Shown: positions 44,281 through 53,626, counted from the stretch's first letter. The stretch is 64,000 bases of DNA from JACCZX01 sp963710675 (GCA_963710675.1 CAVQBE010000014.1:1-64000); one strand, 5' to 3'. Notes: generated from the letters alone by a model not told the origin. Numbers and translations: made by a program.

Positions 44281-46965
44281 TTAACGACCGTTGTGGGGAA
44301 CGTGCGACGTAATGGCGACTTCGCGGAGCACCGTCTCAGGTTCGACAGGCTTAACCAGATGTGCGTCGAAACCGGCCTCTAGTGCTTGCACACGGTCTTG
44401 CGGCTGGCCGTAGCCCGAGATTGCAATCAGCCTTATCGGATGGTCCGTCACCGCGTCGCGGATGCCGCGTGCGACATCGTAGCCATTGAGGCCGGGCAAT
44501 CCGATGTCGATCAATGCAACGTCAGGTCGCATGTCCAGCGCTGCCGTCAATCCGCTCGGACCATCGGGCCGTTCCGTAACGACATGACCTGCGACCTCAA
44601 GAATAGTGCGCAGCATCGCCCTGGCATCAGCATTGTCTTCGATCAGTAGGACGCGACGTTCCTCGCTCGTGCGGTTCAACGGCAACATTGATTGTCGTTG
44701 CGTGGTTGGAGCACTGATGCACGGAAGCCTGATCGTGAAAGTGCTGCCGAGATCAACGCCATCGCTCGCCGCCTGCGCGGTGCCCCCGTGCAGTTCAGTC
44801 AGGCGTTTGACCAGAGTCAACCCGATGCCCAGCCCTCCGTGCGCGCGTTCGAGACCGCGGTCTCCCTGCACGAACAGGTCAAACACGTTCGGCAGCATCG
44901 CGGCGGGAATACCGATGCCGCTATCTGTGACGCTTAGCACCGCGTCGTTACCGTCAGCGGTCAGCCCAAACTCGATATGGCCACCGGCAGGCGTGTAGCG
45001 CAGCGCGTTAGTGGCTAAATTGGTGACGATTTGCTCGAGCCGGGTCTCGTCACCTAGCACCCACGTTGGCTCGAGGTTCAGCGAGATGCGATGGCGGTGC
45101 GTTCTTCCAGATGCATTCAACGTGGCCAGCGCGCGGCTTACAACCTCGCCCAGATCCACGGGACCCAGCGCCAACACGATCTTGCCCGACGCGACACGTG
45201 CTGCATCCAGCAGGTCATCAACCAAGCGAGCGAGATGAGCAGATTGCCTTTGAATGACCTCGCGCGCCTGAGCCAATTGATCGCTTCGCCGATGGCCGAG
45301 AAGGTGCGAAGCATTCGTGATCGCGGCGAGCGGATTGCGCAGCTCGTGCCCCAGCATCGCCAGAAACTCGTCCTTGGCGCGGTTCGACGCTTCGGCCTCA
45401 CTGCGCGCGCGCTGCTCGTTTTCCAGAAGCGTACGGCGCGCTGCTTCGAGTGTTTTCTCAATTGTCACGTCGCGTACTTCGACGACTGAGCCGAGGGCAA
45501 CACCAGCACCGAGTAGTGGACTGGCGGCATACGCGACATCGCAAAGATGCCCATCCTTGTGCATCAAAACGTCGTGGCCATGCCAAGTGGTGTCTGCGAC
45601 GAAGGCGCGGCTGAAACAGCATTCCGCAAAGGAATGCATGGCCTTCTCCCCGGAGCGATGGACCACCTCGTGCAATGTTCGCCCTTCCACTTCAGAAAAC
45701 GTGAAGCCCGTGAGTCGTTCTGCGGCCGGGTTCATGAAAGTACAAAGATGGTTGGCATCCGTCATGAACAGCGCGACCGTCGCGTTGGCCGTCACCGCCT
45801 GGAGCTGCCGCTGTACCTCAATGCGCGCGTGTACTGCTTCGCCCGCTCGGCCGAGCGCGCGACTAAGCTCGGCCACTTCGGTCACATCGCCGGCAGGCGG
45901 AAGCAATGTCGTTTCACCGCGTGCAAGTGTGTGCGCGGATTCGGCTAACGCACGAATCGGTTGAGCGATCTTGCGGCCGAACATACTAGCGGTGAAGAAT
46001 GCGAGAACTACAGCACCCAACGTCCCGAACAGGACGAGCAGCGTCGCCTCCCAGGCCGCTGCTTCGACCACGGCGGCGGGAACGCCAAGGGCCACTGACC
46101 AGCCGCTAAACGATGATGTGTGGTGCGCGGTGTACACGCGCGTGCCTTCCACGGTGCGGCCTTCGACCCAGCCTTGTGGCGCGTGGTTGAGTGCCGCCTG
46201 CAAATCGTTGGAAGCCGTCTGACCTAGCCGCTCCGCGTGGGCCACCGTGCGCGCCACAAATCTCTTATTGCGATCGACCACTACGCCAATCCAGTTCGCG
46301 GGCAGCTGCTGCGACTGCCACAGGCTATAAATCGATTGCGGCGACACGACAGCAGTCAGAACGTACCGAACAGCGCCGTCGCGCTTGACGGGCACACGCA
46401 CCGGAAAGAAAATCCGCCCCCTTAAGCTGCCGGTCGCCAAGTCACCGACTGCTGGCAAGCCGGTCTTTGCGACGCGCTCGAGGCTTGGCGGCTCTTGAAT
46501 GGGTGGCAAATTGGATCCGAGCGGCCGCGACAGGTTAACAACCGGTTGCCCGGACGGCAGAGCAAGAATTATGTTGACCCAATCTGGCTGGGTCGTCATC
46601 ACCCGCGCTGCCTCTGCGTGAAACGCCGCGAAATCTTCGTGGTCAAGGTTGCGCGACGCTGCAACCACCTCAAGCGTCGTGATCGAACCCCGCAGATTTG
46701 CATCGATCGCCGTAAGCACTGCAAGCGTGCGCTCGCGCGCCCCGCGTTCGAATGTGTCCTGCTCGCGCTGCGCAAGTAGTACTGCGCCGATCATCGCGAA
46801 AATGATGACGGGAAGCAGCGTTCCGAGTGTCAGCCACGAAAGCTTGCGCTCCAGAGTCTGCGTCTGCGGCAATCGATCCGGCACGGTCAGCGTATGTTCC
46901 GACTCAGCCTGTGGCCCGCGAAGCTCGGTTTCCAATACAGCCCCTCCCGAGGCAAAGTCTCGCAC
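44281..46965 (-). CDS. Membrane hybrid histidine kinase (Cache-HAMP-PAS-HisKA-HATPase-REC)
   Basis: The 894-residue protein has an N-terminal helix (LTLGTLLPVIIFAMIGAVLL), a periplasmic Cache-like sensor (LQAALNHAPQGWVEG, then TRVYTAHHTSSFSGWSVALG) and a second helix (LVLFGTLGAVVLAFFTAS). HAMP (IAQPIRALAESAHTLARG) and PAS (ALFMTDANHLCTFMNPAAER) follow. His540 in LAMLGHELRNPLAAITNASH is the phospho-acceptor. HATPase blocks are NLATNALRYTPAGGHIEFGL, VTDSGIGIP and GGLGIGLTLVKRLTELHGG. The receiver Asp is residue 820 (DVALIDIGLPGLNGYD). The gene is followed 130 bases later by the winged-helix ATPase regulator. Confidence 0.9.
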   Translation of the reverse strand: MRDFASGGAVLETELRGPQAESEHTLTVPDRLPQTQTLERKLSWLTLGTLLPVIIFAMIGAVLLAQREQDTFERGARERTLAVLTAIDANLRGSITTLEVVAASRNLDHEDFAAFHAEAARVMTTQPDWVNIILALPSGQPVVNLSRPLGSNLPPIQEPPSLERVAKTGLPAVGDLATGSLRGRIFFPVRVPVKRDGAVRYVLTAVVSPQSIYSLWQSQQLPANWIGVVVDRNKRFVARTVAHAERLGQTASNDLQAALNHAPQGWVEGRTVEGTRVYTAHHTSSFSGWSVALGVPAAVVEAAAWEATLLVLFGTLGAVVLAFFTASMFGRKIAQPIRALAESAHTLARGETTLLPPAGDVTEVAELSRALGRAGEAVHARIEVQRQLQAVTANATVALFMTDANHLCTFMNPAAERLTGFTFSEVEGRTLHEVVHRSGEKAMHSFAECCFSRAFVADTTWHGHDVLMHKDGHLCDVAYAASPLLGAGVALGSVVEVRDVTIEKTLEAARRTLLENEQRARSEAEASNRAKDEFLAMLGHELRNPLAAITNASHLLGHRRSDQLAQAREVIQRQSAHLARLVDDLLDAARVASGKIVLALGPVDLGEVVSRALATLNASGRTHRHRISLNLEPTWVLGDETRLEQIVTNLATNALRYTPAGGHIEFGLTADGNDAVLSVTDSGIGIPAAMLPNVFDLFVQGDRGLERAHGGLGIGLTLVKRLTELHGGTAQAASDGVDLGSTFTIRLPCISAPTTQRQSMLPLNRTSEERRVLLIEDNADARAMLRTILEVAGHVVTERPDGPSGLTAALDMRPDVALIDIGLPGLNGYDVARGIRDAVTDHPIRLIAISGYGQPQDRVQALEAGFDAHLVKPVEPETVLREVAITSHVPHNGR

Positions 46966-47112
46966 CGCACCGGCAAAGGTCTATCACGCAAACGTGAGTG
47001 CAAGCGCTCGGCGTTCGGTGCGCCGCTATCGGCCCAAGTACATCAAGGTAATCGCTGAACGACGGTGACGCGCTCTTCGTCTACTCCCGGAGCGCGCGCG
47101 GCGCCAGCAGTT

Positions 47113-47313
47113 CTAGGAATACAACTTCTTGCGCGCCACCATTAGCCGATCAAAAGCCGTGTCCAACTGCGACATCAGCATGTCTTTTTCGAGGTCATAT
47201 TGCTGCAGAACTATCTGAAGCGCATGCAGTAGCTTCGCTGCGCTCAACACGTCAAGCTCCGCCGAATAAAGCCGCTCCTCGGCGGTCCTGTCCACTTTAG
47301 TTTTGGCTGACAT
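47113..47313 (-). CDS. Small helical protein of unknown function
   Basis: The 66-residue product MSAKTKVDRTAEERLYSAEL and onward is one long amphipathic helix pair (DVLSAAKLLHALQIVLQQYD, MLMSQLDTAFDRLMVARKKL). GGAGGCGAAAA before the ATG is a strong ribosome-binding site. No domain recognised. Cytoplasmic. Confidence 0.6.
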   Translation of the reverse strand: MSAKTKVDRTAEERLYSAELDVLSAAKLLHALQIVLQQYDLEKDMLMSQLDTAFDRLMVARKKLYS

Positions 47314-47548
47314 TTTTCGCCTCCCAGCTCAAAGACCACGCTTTTCAAGCAGCGCGCGTGTAAATAGCCGGGGCGATGTTGCGCTCTTCGATTCCTCTTG
47401 CAGTCCTCCAATATTCGCCGGTTCTCCCGGCTATCTCGCGCCTTGGTGTTGCGACTCAAAAAACAAGAAACGAACAAGGCGCGGGACGACTTGGTTCAAA
47501 CGCAGTCCGCTGCAGCCTCCGATGGCTTATCGCGGGTACAAGAACGTT

Positions 47549-48547
47549 TCAGCAGACGTTCGCGCGACGTCTGCGGCGGGAGAAAACGAATCCTCCAAGG
47601 CCGAGGGCGAGAAGAGCAAGCGTACCCGGCTCAGGCACCGTGATGGCGTCGTCGGTCACAATGATGTTGTCGATCAAGGTAAAGAGCAACGCTCCATCGT
47701 TGGGATCGGTACTCGACGTGGCATTCGTATCAGAGTGCCCAAAGAAAATGTTGTTGCCCGTGTTCACTGTGTCGTCAAGCACGGGGACCGTTGCGATGAG
47801 CAAGCCATCGACTGTCCAGGTGACATTCAACGGCCCCACCGTGATCTCGACCTCGTGCCACTCCATGCTGGCCGAACCGACGACTGTCGTACCGGATTGC
47901 TGAGCAAAGAGCGCAAGCTGTGCCGCCGGAGCGTCATTGCTACCAAAGCCTGCGTAGTAGGGATCGGCAGCGTTAGTGCTGCCCGCAAAGGCGCCCGCCG
48001 CATAGATGCCGGCGTCTGTTTCCGCGTATCTCGTCGGGGCCGTGGGTGAGTAGGCGCGCCAATCGGAGCTGGAATTGCCGTCGCCTGTGGCTCCAAACCA
48101 GATACTGTCTTGCGCGCCGCCGGGCCATTGCGCCACCGTGCCGCTCGTACCCGCGCCGAAGGTCGACAGTTGGGTCGATCCGCTGCCACCCGCCGGGAAC
48201 GGCCCATTGAAATTGGCCCACCAATCGAACCTCACGATGTAGCTGCCGCCGAAATTTTGTCCGGTGGGAGAAGCGCTCATGCCACCGAAGATGCCACTGG
48301 ACTGATTGGCTTGCAGCTTCATGCCTCGAGTGCCAGGCGCGCTGGGCGCACTCGAGATGCCCACGGTCGAGTAATCGAAGAAGAAATTTGCTGCTGCGTC
48401 AGTGGGGCTGCTGTTGACCGTCCAGCTCGCCGATGGATCAACCTCAAAATTCTGGCTGTATAAGACCGCGCTGAACGCGGGGCCCGCGGCAAACACTGCC
48501 AATGCCGTTGCAGTTCGCTTTACCGCAGTGAATAGTTGACTGTCCAT
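47549..48547 (-). CDS. PEP-CTERM exported protein with concanavalin-like body
   Basis: From ATG 48,547 (GGAGAGAG upstream) the 332-residue precursor has a signal peptide (ATALAVFAAGPAFSAVL), a beta-sandwich body resembling LamG/concanavalin folds (VLYSQNFEVDPSASWTVNSS, GSYIVRFDWWANFNGPFPAG, WHEVEITVGPLNVTWTVDGL) and the signal VPEPGTLALLALGLGGFVFS then RRRRRANVC. It probably binds a surface polysaccharide; this is inference. The in-frame extension to 48,601 is rejected because of the ribosome-binding site. Confidence 0.85.
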   Translation of the reverse strand: MDSQLFTAVKRTATALAVFAAGPAFSAVLYSQNFEVDPSASWTVNSSPTDAAANFFFDYSTVGISSAPSAPGTRGMKLQANQSSGIFGGMSASPTGQNFGGSYIVRFDWWANFNGPFPAGGSGSTQLSTFGAGTSGTVAQWPGGAQDSIWFGATGDGNSSSDWRAYSPTAPTRYAETDAGIYAAGAFAGSTNAADPYYAGFGSNDAPAAQLALFAQQSGTTVVGSASMEWHEVEITVGPLNVTWTVDGLLIATVPVLDDTVNTGNNIFFGHSDTNATSSTDPNDGALLFTLIDNIIVTDDAITVPEPGTLALLALGLGGFVFSRRRRRANVC

Positions 48548-48770
48548 TTGCTCTCTCCTGCAGGCGCGGGTTCGGTGCTGAAGCGGCGTTTTTAAGCACA
48601 AGATGAGCCGGCTAAAAATTCCGGCGCATTAACATAGGCTTGGCTTCGACAGAATCGCTCGATGAGTTGCTGGCGAGGGAAATCGTAAAACTTCCCGACG
48701 GTTTCCGGCGGTACTGGAACGCGGACTTCACTGCGCCGAAGTGGCAGGCGTCCCGAATCACCAGAACGCC

Positions 48771-48836
48771 CTATCCAGTGATCAGACCCACGAGCAGACA
48801 CGCAATCAGGGCAACAATGTTCGTGCTTCCAGACAT
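48771..48836 (-). CDS. Candidate 21-residue membrane peptide
   Basis: A short frame reads MSGSTNIVALIACLLVGLIT then G and stop. It is a single hydrophobic helix, and GGAG stands eight to eleven bases before the ATG. Too short for homology judgement; it could be chance. A plus-strand frame at 48,640 overlaps it and is weaker. Confidence 0.3.
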   Translation of the reverse strand: MSGSTNIVALIACLLVGLITG

Positions 48837-48924
48837 ACACGCTCCATCGCAAATTACCGAACACTAGCTGCTCGCGAGGCCACCGCGATGATCGATCGTC
48901 AAGCACTTACCAAGGCTAGCCGCC

Positions 48925-49551
48925 ATGCCTAACGTTGAGCTTCACCCGATCTCGCTTGACCGCGCCAGGAATCGCCTGGCGCATGACATCAAGACGGACC
49001 CGACCGACACGTTTCGCGAACTTCATTCGAAAGTACTGGCGCAAGTAAAGAAAGTGGAGAACGACTTGACGGCTCTGCATGATTCGATGACGGAACTCGA
49101 AACCGGGTACACCAAACAAGATTCCGAATATCAAAACAGGCGAGCTCGGGAGGTAAAGCTTTACGGCGCTGATAGCTCTTTCGTCTCAGCGCTCGACGCG
49201 AGTCACAAATCTCACCTGGAGCTCCGGCTTCCGGCGAGGAAAACGGCGCTTGCCATCTCTGATCAGATGGACAGAGCGTTCAAGAATTACCTTGACGGTG
49301 GTTTCTCGCCCGCTGAGCTCAGGGCCGCAGCCGAGGCGGGCATCGGCGTGCTCGCGAACACAGGGCCGTTGACAATGGCTGTGGAGATTTTCAAGAGCAT
49401 CGACAAGGCGATTGATCGCCTGGATGCTGAGAAAAGGCAGGCACAACAGTATGCGCTGAAGCTCGAGATTCTCGCGAAGGTGATCGCCAGTTTCGCCACT
49501 CTGTTCCGGACGTTGCGAGAGCGAGCCGAGCAGAGACTCGAAGATTTCTGA
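48925..49551 (+). CDS. Coiled-coil hypothetical protein
   Basis: The 208-residue product has long charged helices: ELHSKVLAQVKKVENDLTAL, SHKSHLELRLPARKTALAIS and AEKRQAQQYALKLEILAKVI, with a short Gly-containing segment in the middle (AAEAGIGVLANTGPLTMAVE). No signal peptide. GCCGCC before the ATG gives no strong ribosome-binding site. Family unknown. It precedes the CHASE2 and M48 genes but is separated from them by about 310 bases. Confidence 0.6.
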   Translation: MPNVELHPISLDRARNRLAHDIKTDPTDTFRELHSKVLAQVKKVENDLTALHDSMTELETGYTKQDSEYQNRRAREVKLYGADSSFVSALDASHKSHLELRLPARKTALAISDQMDRAFKNYLDGGFSPAELRAAAEAGIGVLANTGPLTMAVEIFKSIDKAIDRLDAEKRQAQQYALKLEILAKVIASFATLFRTLRERAEQRLEDF

Positions 49552-49862
49552 CCGACCGCCTTCGTCGGCTCGCAGCGTGCCGCAGCCGTGCGCTGACCGT
49601 AGGTGTGATCTTCATAAGACACCCCCGCGCCTGTGGTTAAAAATGTCAAACACGTCAGGCCAAGCACGCCTAACGTTCAGGTTGCAGAGGCACGTCGCTT
49701 TTGGCGTTCCTCTCGAACTCAATGTTATGCACTCGAGTTGAGCAGCGTCCAGTGTCTCATCAACTAGCTAGGAATGACATGACGGGTCCTTGCCTCCACC
49801 GTATCTGCTCGTCACTGTTTCCTGCAGGGTTCATAGTGTCGTGCGAAGACTGAGGACTGGCG
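49552..49862. other. 311 bp intergenic region upstream of the CHASE2 gene
   Basis: No coding frame of interest. It should contain the promoter of the CHASE2-M48 group. I could not place boxes or hairpins. Confidence 0.35.
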
Positions 49863-51362
49863 ATGCAGGGTAGTCACGACTCGCGCCACCGTGGCTGGCG
49901 AAGTGCACTTGGCCATTTCGTACAACACATGCGGGACGACTGGCCCGCCACCATCTTTGTGGCGGCGTTCATGGTGTTCCTGGAGAGCCAGTTCGGATGG
50001 CTAGATGCCATCAATGGTCATGCGTTCGTTGCGATCGGAAACGTGGCTGGCATACCGGAAACGATTGAGAAGGACAAAGCCAAGGCGCTCGTAGTGTTGA
50101 TCGACGGCGTCGCAGCGGAATCTCGATACCTGGATCGCTCTCCGCTGGACCGCTGCCAGTTGAAAGACGACATCGCCGCCGTCTATTCAGCGATGGCAAA
50201 TGTCAATCAGAAACGTGCGCCGGCGCAGCGACTCGACATCATGGTCATCGATCTCGATCTATCGCCTGCCCGCTGGCTCGCGAGCGATCCGGGCAGCAAG
50301 ACCCCTGAAGCAGACTGTGAGCGCAAGTTGCATCAGGAGATCATTGATGCTGATACCAAGCACCAAATTCGCACGGTCCTCATGCTGCCTTTCGAATCGT
50401 CCGCAGCAAGAGTCAATGAAATCCCGGCGACATGGAGGAACTTGGCGTCCACGGTGACGTTTGGGCTCGCGGGATTGCCCGTCGAGTACGGGTTGGTCAT
50501 CAAGCAGTACTGTGATCCCAATACTTTGGCAGCGTCTGCCTACGCTCTGTCAGCAAAGTTAAAGGGCGCCCGGAGAAATTGCGTCGACGAGGCGACCCGC
50601 CACTCCGAGCGCAATACCGAACTCATTGATCCACGCAAGTATCTGTCCGGAGTCGTGCCGATCGCCGTGGGTTCGGGGGCCGACTTGAGCCAGCGAATCG
50701 AACTGAAATTGACTGCTGACCAGCCATCTGATGCCGCCGCTAACCCAGCAAACTTCAAGGCCGTCTTTTTTGGCGCGGCCTTTGGCGAGGGCGATACTTT
50801 TGTTACCCCGCTGGGTGAGCTCTACGGCGTCGAGATCCATGCCGCGGCTTTTCTCTCATTGCTCGATCCGCTCAGCACGAACAATCATCTGTCCGAATTC
50901 TTAGCGGACATCGTCTTCGGATTTCTCTTCGGCTTCCTTATTGCCTACTGTTGGGAGCAGTATTTCAAGCTAAGACTGAGCCAAGACTCCGACCATCGTC
51001 TGTCGGCGCCATTCTGGTTAATGGTTCTTCTTGTAGCCGTCATCATCATGGCAATCCTGCTGACGTTCGTCTCGCTGCTTCTTCTTGCCAGCTTTGGCAT
51101 CTGGGCGTCACCGATTCCGATGGCGGTTGGTATGTTGGTTGAAAGCTTTGTGTCCGGATCCGTCGCACAGGGAATTCGCACGGCCGACGCGATAAAAGGC
51201 ATAGGCAAGCCGCCACGCCGTAGCTTTCGCGAAAGCGCTAAGATGTTTTTTGGCGGCGATTTCTATTTGTTGTTGAAGAAACCGAAGCCTTGGTCGGCCA
51301 CGCTGGTGGCGTTCCGACTCGTGATGTGGATAGCCGTAGTGAGTTTTGCTTTGTTGCATTGA
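49863..51362 (+). CDS. CHASE2-domain membrane protein without an output domain
   Basis: The 499-residue protein has an N-terminal membrane helix (WPATIFVAAFMVFLESQFG), a large periplasmic CHASE2 sensor (about 70-340: KALVVLIDGVAAESRYLDRS, RLDIMVIDLDLSPARWLASD and the diagnostic GELYGVEIHAAAFLSLLDPL) and a C-terminal bundle of helices (DIVFGFLFGFLIAYCWEQYF, FWLMVLLVAVIIMAILLTFV, PIPMAVGMLVESFVSGSVAQ). CHASE2 is usually followed by a kinase, cyclase or GGDEF module; here only ~70 cytoplasmic residues follow. It heads a close-packed group with an exported protein and an M48 protease. It probably senses an envelope signal. Confidence 0.85.
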   Translation: MQGSHDSRHRGWRSALGHFVQHMRDDWPATIFVAAFMVFLESQFGWLDAINGHAFVAIGNVAGIPETIEKDKAKALVVLIDGVAAESRYLDRSPLDRCQLKDDIAAVYSAMANVNQKRAPAQRLDIMVIDLDLSPARWLASDPGSKTPEADCERKLHQEIIDADTKHQIRTVLMLPFESSAARVNEIPATWRNLASTVTFGLAGLPVEYGLVIKQYCDPNTLAASAYALSAKLKGARRNCVDEATRHSERNTELIDPRKYLSGVVPIAVGSGADLSQRIELKLTADQPSDAAANPANFKAVFFGAAFGEGDTFVTPLGELYGVEIHAAAFLSLLDPLSTNNHLSEFLADIVFGFLFGFLIAYCWEQYFKLRLSQDSDHRLSAPFWLMVLLVAVIIMAILLTFVSLLLLASFGIWASPIPMAVGMLVESFVSGSVAQGIRTADAIKGIGKPPRRSFRESAKMFFGGDFYLLLKKPKPWSATLVAFRLVMWIAVVSFALLH

Positions 51363-51377
51363 GATCGCAGGCAAAGA

Positions 51378-51812
51378 ATGAAACTGCCCATTGCAATCGT
51401 TGCGTTGACAGCGTGTGTGTGGTCGGCGCCAAGCGCTGCCCAGAAGTGCGTAGGCCTGCTGGACCTGCCCAACGCAACCACCTCAAGCGCGATCAAGGCA
51501 TTCATCAAAAGCTTCGGCGAAACGCAGCCGCCTTGTGGGTCGGGGAAGGTCGTTCTGAGCCGCGTTATCAATCGCGAAAAGACCGGCGGCCGAAAGCTGG
51601 AACCCGACAAACCTCTGGACCTGAAGAAGGCAGAGGCTAATTTGGAGGCAGCTCTGAAGGATCCGGCGATAAAGGCACGTATCGACAAAGCGCGCGCGGA
51701 CATCAAAGACGAGAACGTCCTGCTCGCCTACGAAGCCGCGGTGTTCGATGATGAGGGCTACTACGACGCCCGCGAGCTGAAGATTCAACAGCTTCTGCAG
51801 CGGATCAACTGA
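51378..51812 (+). CDS. Exported hypothetical protein
   Basis: The 144-residue precursor has a signal peptide (LPIAIVALTACVWSAPSAAQ) and a mature part with two Cys (KCVGLLDLPNATTSS and TQPPCGSGKVVLS) and a helical C terminus (KKAEANLEAALKDPAIKARI, LLAYEAAVFDDEGYYDAREL). It starts 15 bases after the CHASE2 stop, and the next gene starts 27 bases later, so the three genes form an operon. Function unknown. Confidence 0.65.
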   Translation: MKLPIAIVALTACVWSAPSAAQKCVGLLDLPNATTSSAIKAFIKSFGETQPPCGSGKVVLSRVINREKTGGRKLEPDKPLDLKKAEANLEAALKDPAIKARIDKARADIKDENVLLAYEAAVFDDEGYYDARELKIQQLLQRIN

Positions 51813-51839
51813 GGCGCGCAGCCCGTCCGGAGGCACGCG

Positions 51840-52937
51840 ATGTCGCGAAGGTCATTGAAGTTCATTGGTCTGTTGGCGTTGCTGACGACGGTAGCTGGAC
51901 CCGCAAGCACGCTTGGCCAGACTGACGGATTTAGAACGAAGGAAATCACCAAGCTGTCGTCCAAAGCCTCGGTGGTGCTCGAAAAGAACTGTCCGGTCAT
52001 TGTCCAGCCGTACACGCTATCCGATAACGCCGCTTCTCTCGCCGTATTTGGCGCCAAGGAAGCGGTGGCGGATGTCGGGGCACGCTTGCTTGCAAGCGCG
52101 GGCAGCCTCCTCGCCGGCGGCCGGCCTTCAACCTCAGTAGCGCCCGCAAGCAACAAGCTCAGCGCCTCAACCAAGTTGGCAGCGAAGCAACTCAACTGGC
52201 TTCCGATGACCACTGAAGTCGCCTATGGCGAGCGCCTTCATCAGCAGGAGCCAGCGATTTTGGAGCGGGACAGCAAGCTGGGACAGAAGTATTACCCCGT
52301 CGCTGACAAACTACTGAGGGAGGTATTGGATAACGTCGGTGAGGGGCACGAATACGAGTTCAAACTCTTCATCCTGAAAAATTCGTCACGCAATGCGGCC
52401 GCTCGCCCGGGTGGCTTCCTGTACGTGGATCAGGGGCTCGTCGACAACGACGCGCAATTGCCCAAGGCTTACTTTGCACTCGCGCACGAGGTCGCCCATG
52501 TGCTGCAGAGACATGAAACCAAGGAATTGCAAAGCAACGTCATCGACTCGATCTCATCCAAAGACGACCTGGTCAGATTGGTGACTACGTCACGAGGCGA
52601 CCCGAATGCAACCCTGGCGTACATAAAGGTTGAGAGGAACCGTTTCACTCGACATCACGTGGACCAGGAGCTGCAGGCGGACTCGTGCGCGGTCCGCTTG
52701 CTAAGTCGCGCCCTTCCAGATCAGAAGGCACTCGCTGCATCCATTAATGCTTTCGTCAACGACTTGCCAAAAGCGGAACACACGCAGGCTTCTCCGACGT
52801 CGCAGTCGGATGAAGGAAAGCTGGCGCAGTCGGTCCACGATATCGTTGACACGCCGGTAAAGCGCCATCCGAACAACGAAGAGAGACTGCAGAACCTGCG
52901 ATCGATCTACTCCGAGATCGCGTCAAAGGGGCCTTAG
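51840..52937 (+). CDS. M48-family zinc metalloprotease, exported
   Basis: The 365-residue precursor has a signal peptide (LKFIGLLALLTTVAGPASTL) and an M48 core: ARPGGFLYVDQGLVDNDAQL then FALAHEVAHVLQRHETKE with the HEVAH zinc motif, and VDQELQADSCAVRLLSR carrying the third ligand Glu. RHPNNEERLQNL matches the family's end. M48 proteins such as BepA and LoiP act on outer-membrane proteins in the periplasm. Its operon with a CHASE2 sensor-like protein and a Cys-containing exported protein suggests an envelope quality-control role, which is inference. Confidence 0.85.
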   Translation: MSRRSLKFIGLLALLTTVAGPASTLGQTDGFRTKEITKLSSKASVVLEKNCPVIVQPYTLSDNAASLAVFGAKEAVADVGARLLASAGSLLAGGRPSTSVAPASNKLSASTKLAAKQLNWLPMTTEVAYGERLHQQEPAILERDSKLGQKYYPVADKLLREVLDNVGEGHEYEFKLFILKNSSRNAAARPGGFLYVDQGLVDNDAQLPKAYFALAHEVAHVLQRHETKELQSNVIDSISSKDDLVRLVTTSRGDPNATLAYIKVERNRFTRHHVDQELQADSCAVRLLSRALPDQKALAASINAFVNDLPKAEHTQASPTSQSDEGKLAQSVHDIVDTPVKRHPNNEERLQNLRSIYSEIASKGP

Positions 52938-53303
52938 TCGTCGGAGACTGCTCGTCAACACCGCGGGCGTATGAATGACGACATTAGCTTCAGGTGTTCA
53001 TTCACGCACGGCGCTTTGGGCACGCTCAAACCAGGTTGCCGCCCGCGCATCCTTCGGACAGGCCTTCACCAGCCGATAAAGAAACTCGCTGCCGTCGAAG
53101 AACGACTTGGTCAGCAGCGTTCATGCGGGCGTGAATGCGGATCTCGCCATACTCAGCGAAGAGTCCCCATGTGCTGAATCTTCTACACATTCTCGGGTGA
53201 ATTTGCTCTGTCCGATTGACTCGGTCTGATTAAGACTCACTGCACCGTTCATCTTCGAACGGGAGTTCATTAAACGTGCTGTACCCATTAATTGGAGAAA
53301 GTC
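52938..53303. other. Intergenic region with a gene scrap on the minus strand
   Basis: Reading leftwards, 52,998-53,112 encodes SFFDGSEFLYRLVKACPKDA then RAATWFERAQSAVRE and stop, which looks like a real C terminus, but no start or further coding is visible upstream. The right third should contain the promoter of the small lipoprotein gene. Nothing else recognised. Confidence 0.35.
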
Positions 53304-53432
53304 ATGAAAAGCAAATCTGTCGTTTCACTCATCGCTGCAGTTTTGGTGTCTTTGTTCGCAGGTTGCGCGAGCGTCCCCGGCGCGCAAGACGACTTGTTCG
53401 CAGAGAGCAAGACCTATAACGGTGGCGAGTAA
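53304..53432 (+). CDS. Small lipoprotein (42 residues)
   Basis: The frame reads MKSKSVVSLIAAVLVSLFAG then CASVPGAQDDLFAESKTYNG then GE. It has a two-Lys N terminus, a hydrophobic stretch and a lipobox LFAGC, so Cys21 would be lipidated and only ~22 residues remain mature. TTGGAGAAAGTC before the ATG is a good ribosome-binding site. This resembles entericidin-like or other tiny envelope lipoproteins but is not recognisably one of them. A long hairpin follows directly. Confidence 0.7.
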   Translation: MKSKSVVSLIAAVLVSLFAGCASVPGAQDDLFAESKTYNGGE

Positions 53433-53442
53433 TTGTGGTTAA

Positions 53443-53472
53443 GGCGCCGATTCGCTAACGCGAATCGGTGCC
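53443..53472 (+). terminator. Strong hairpin after the small lipoprotein gene
   Basis: A 13 bp stem (ggcgccgattcgc at 53,443-53,455 with gcgaatcggtgcc at 53,460-53,472, one G-U pair) and the loop taac lie 10 bases after the stop. There is no T-run, so termination may need Rho, or the hairpin protects the transcript end. Confidence 0.55.
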
Positions 53473-53626
53473 CGCAGCATTAGCGCGGCGAGCGCGGCGC
53501 TATCGGATGAACAGCATTGTCGCGTGCGGCAACTGCCGCGCAGGGCTCTCGCGTAGCGTGTGAATATTTTGCTTGACGGCCGCCGGCCGCGGCAGTCAAA
53601 TTTTTCCCTTTGCCGGTGAGGGGACC

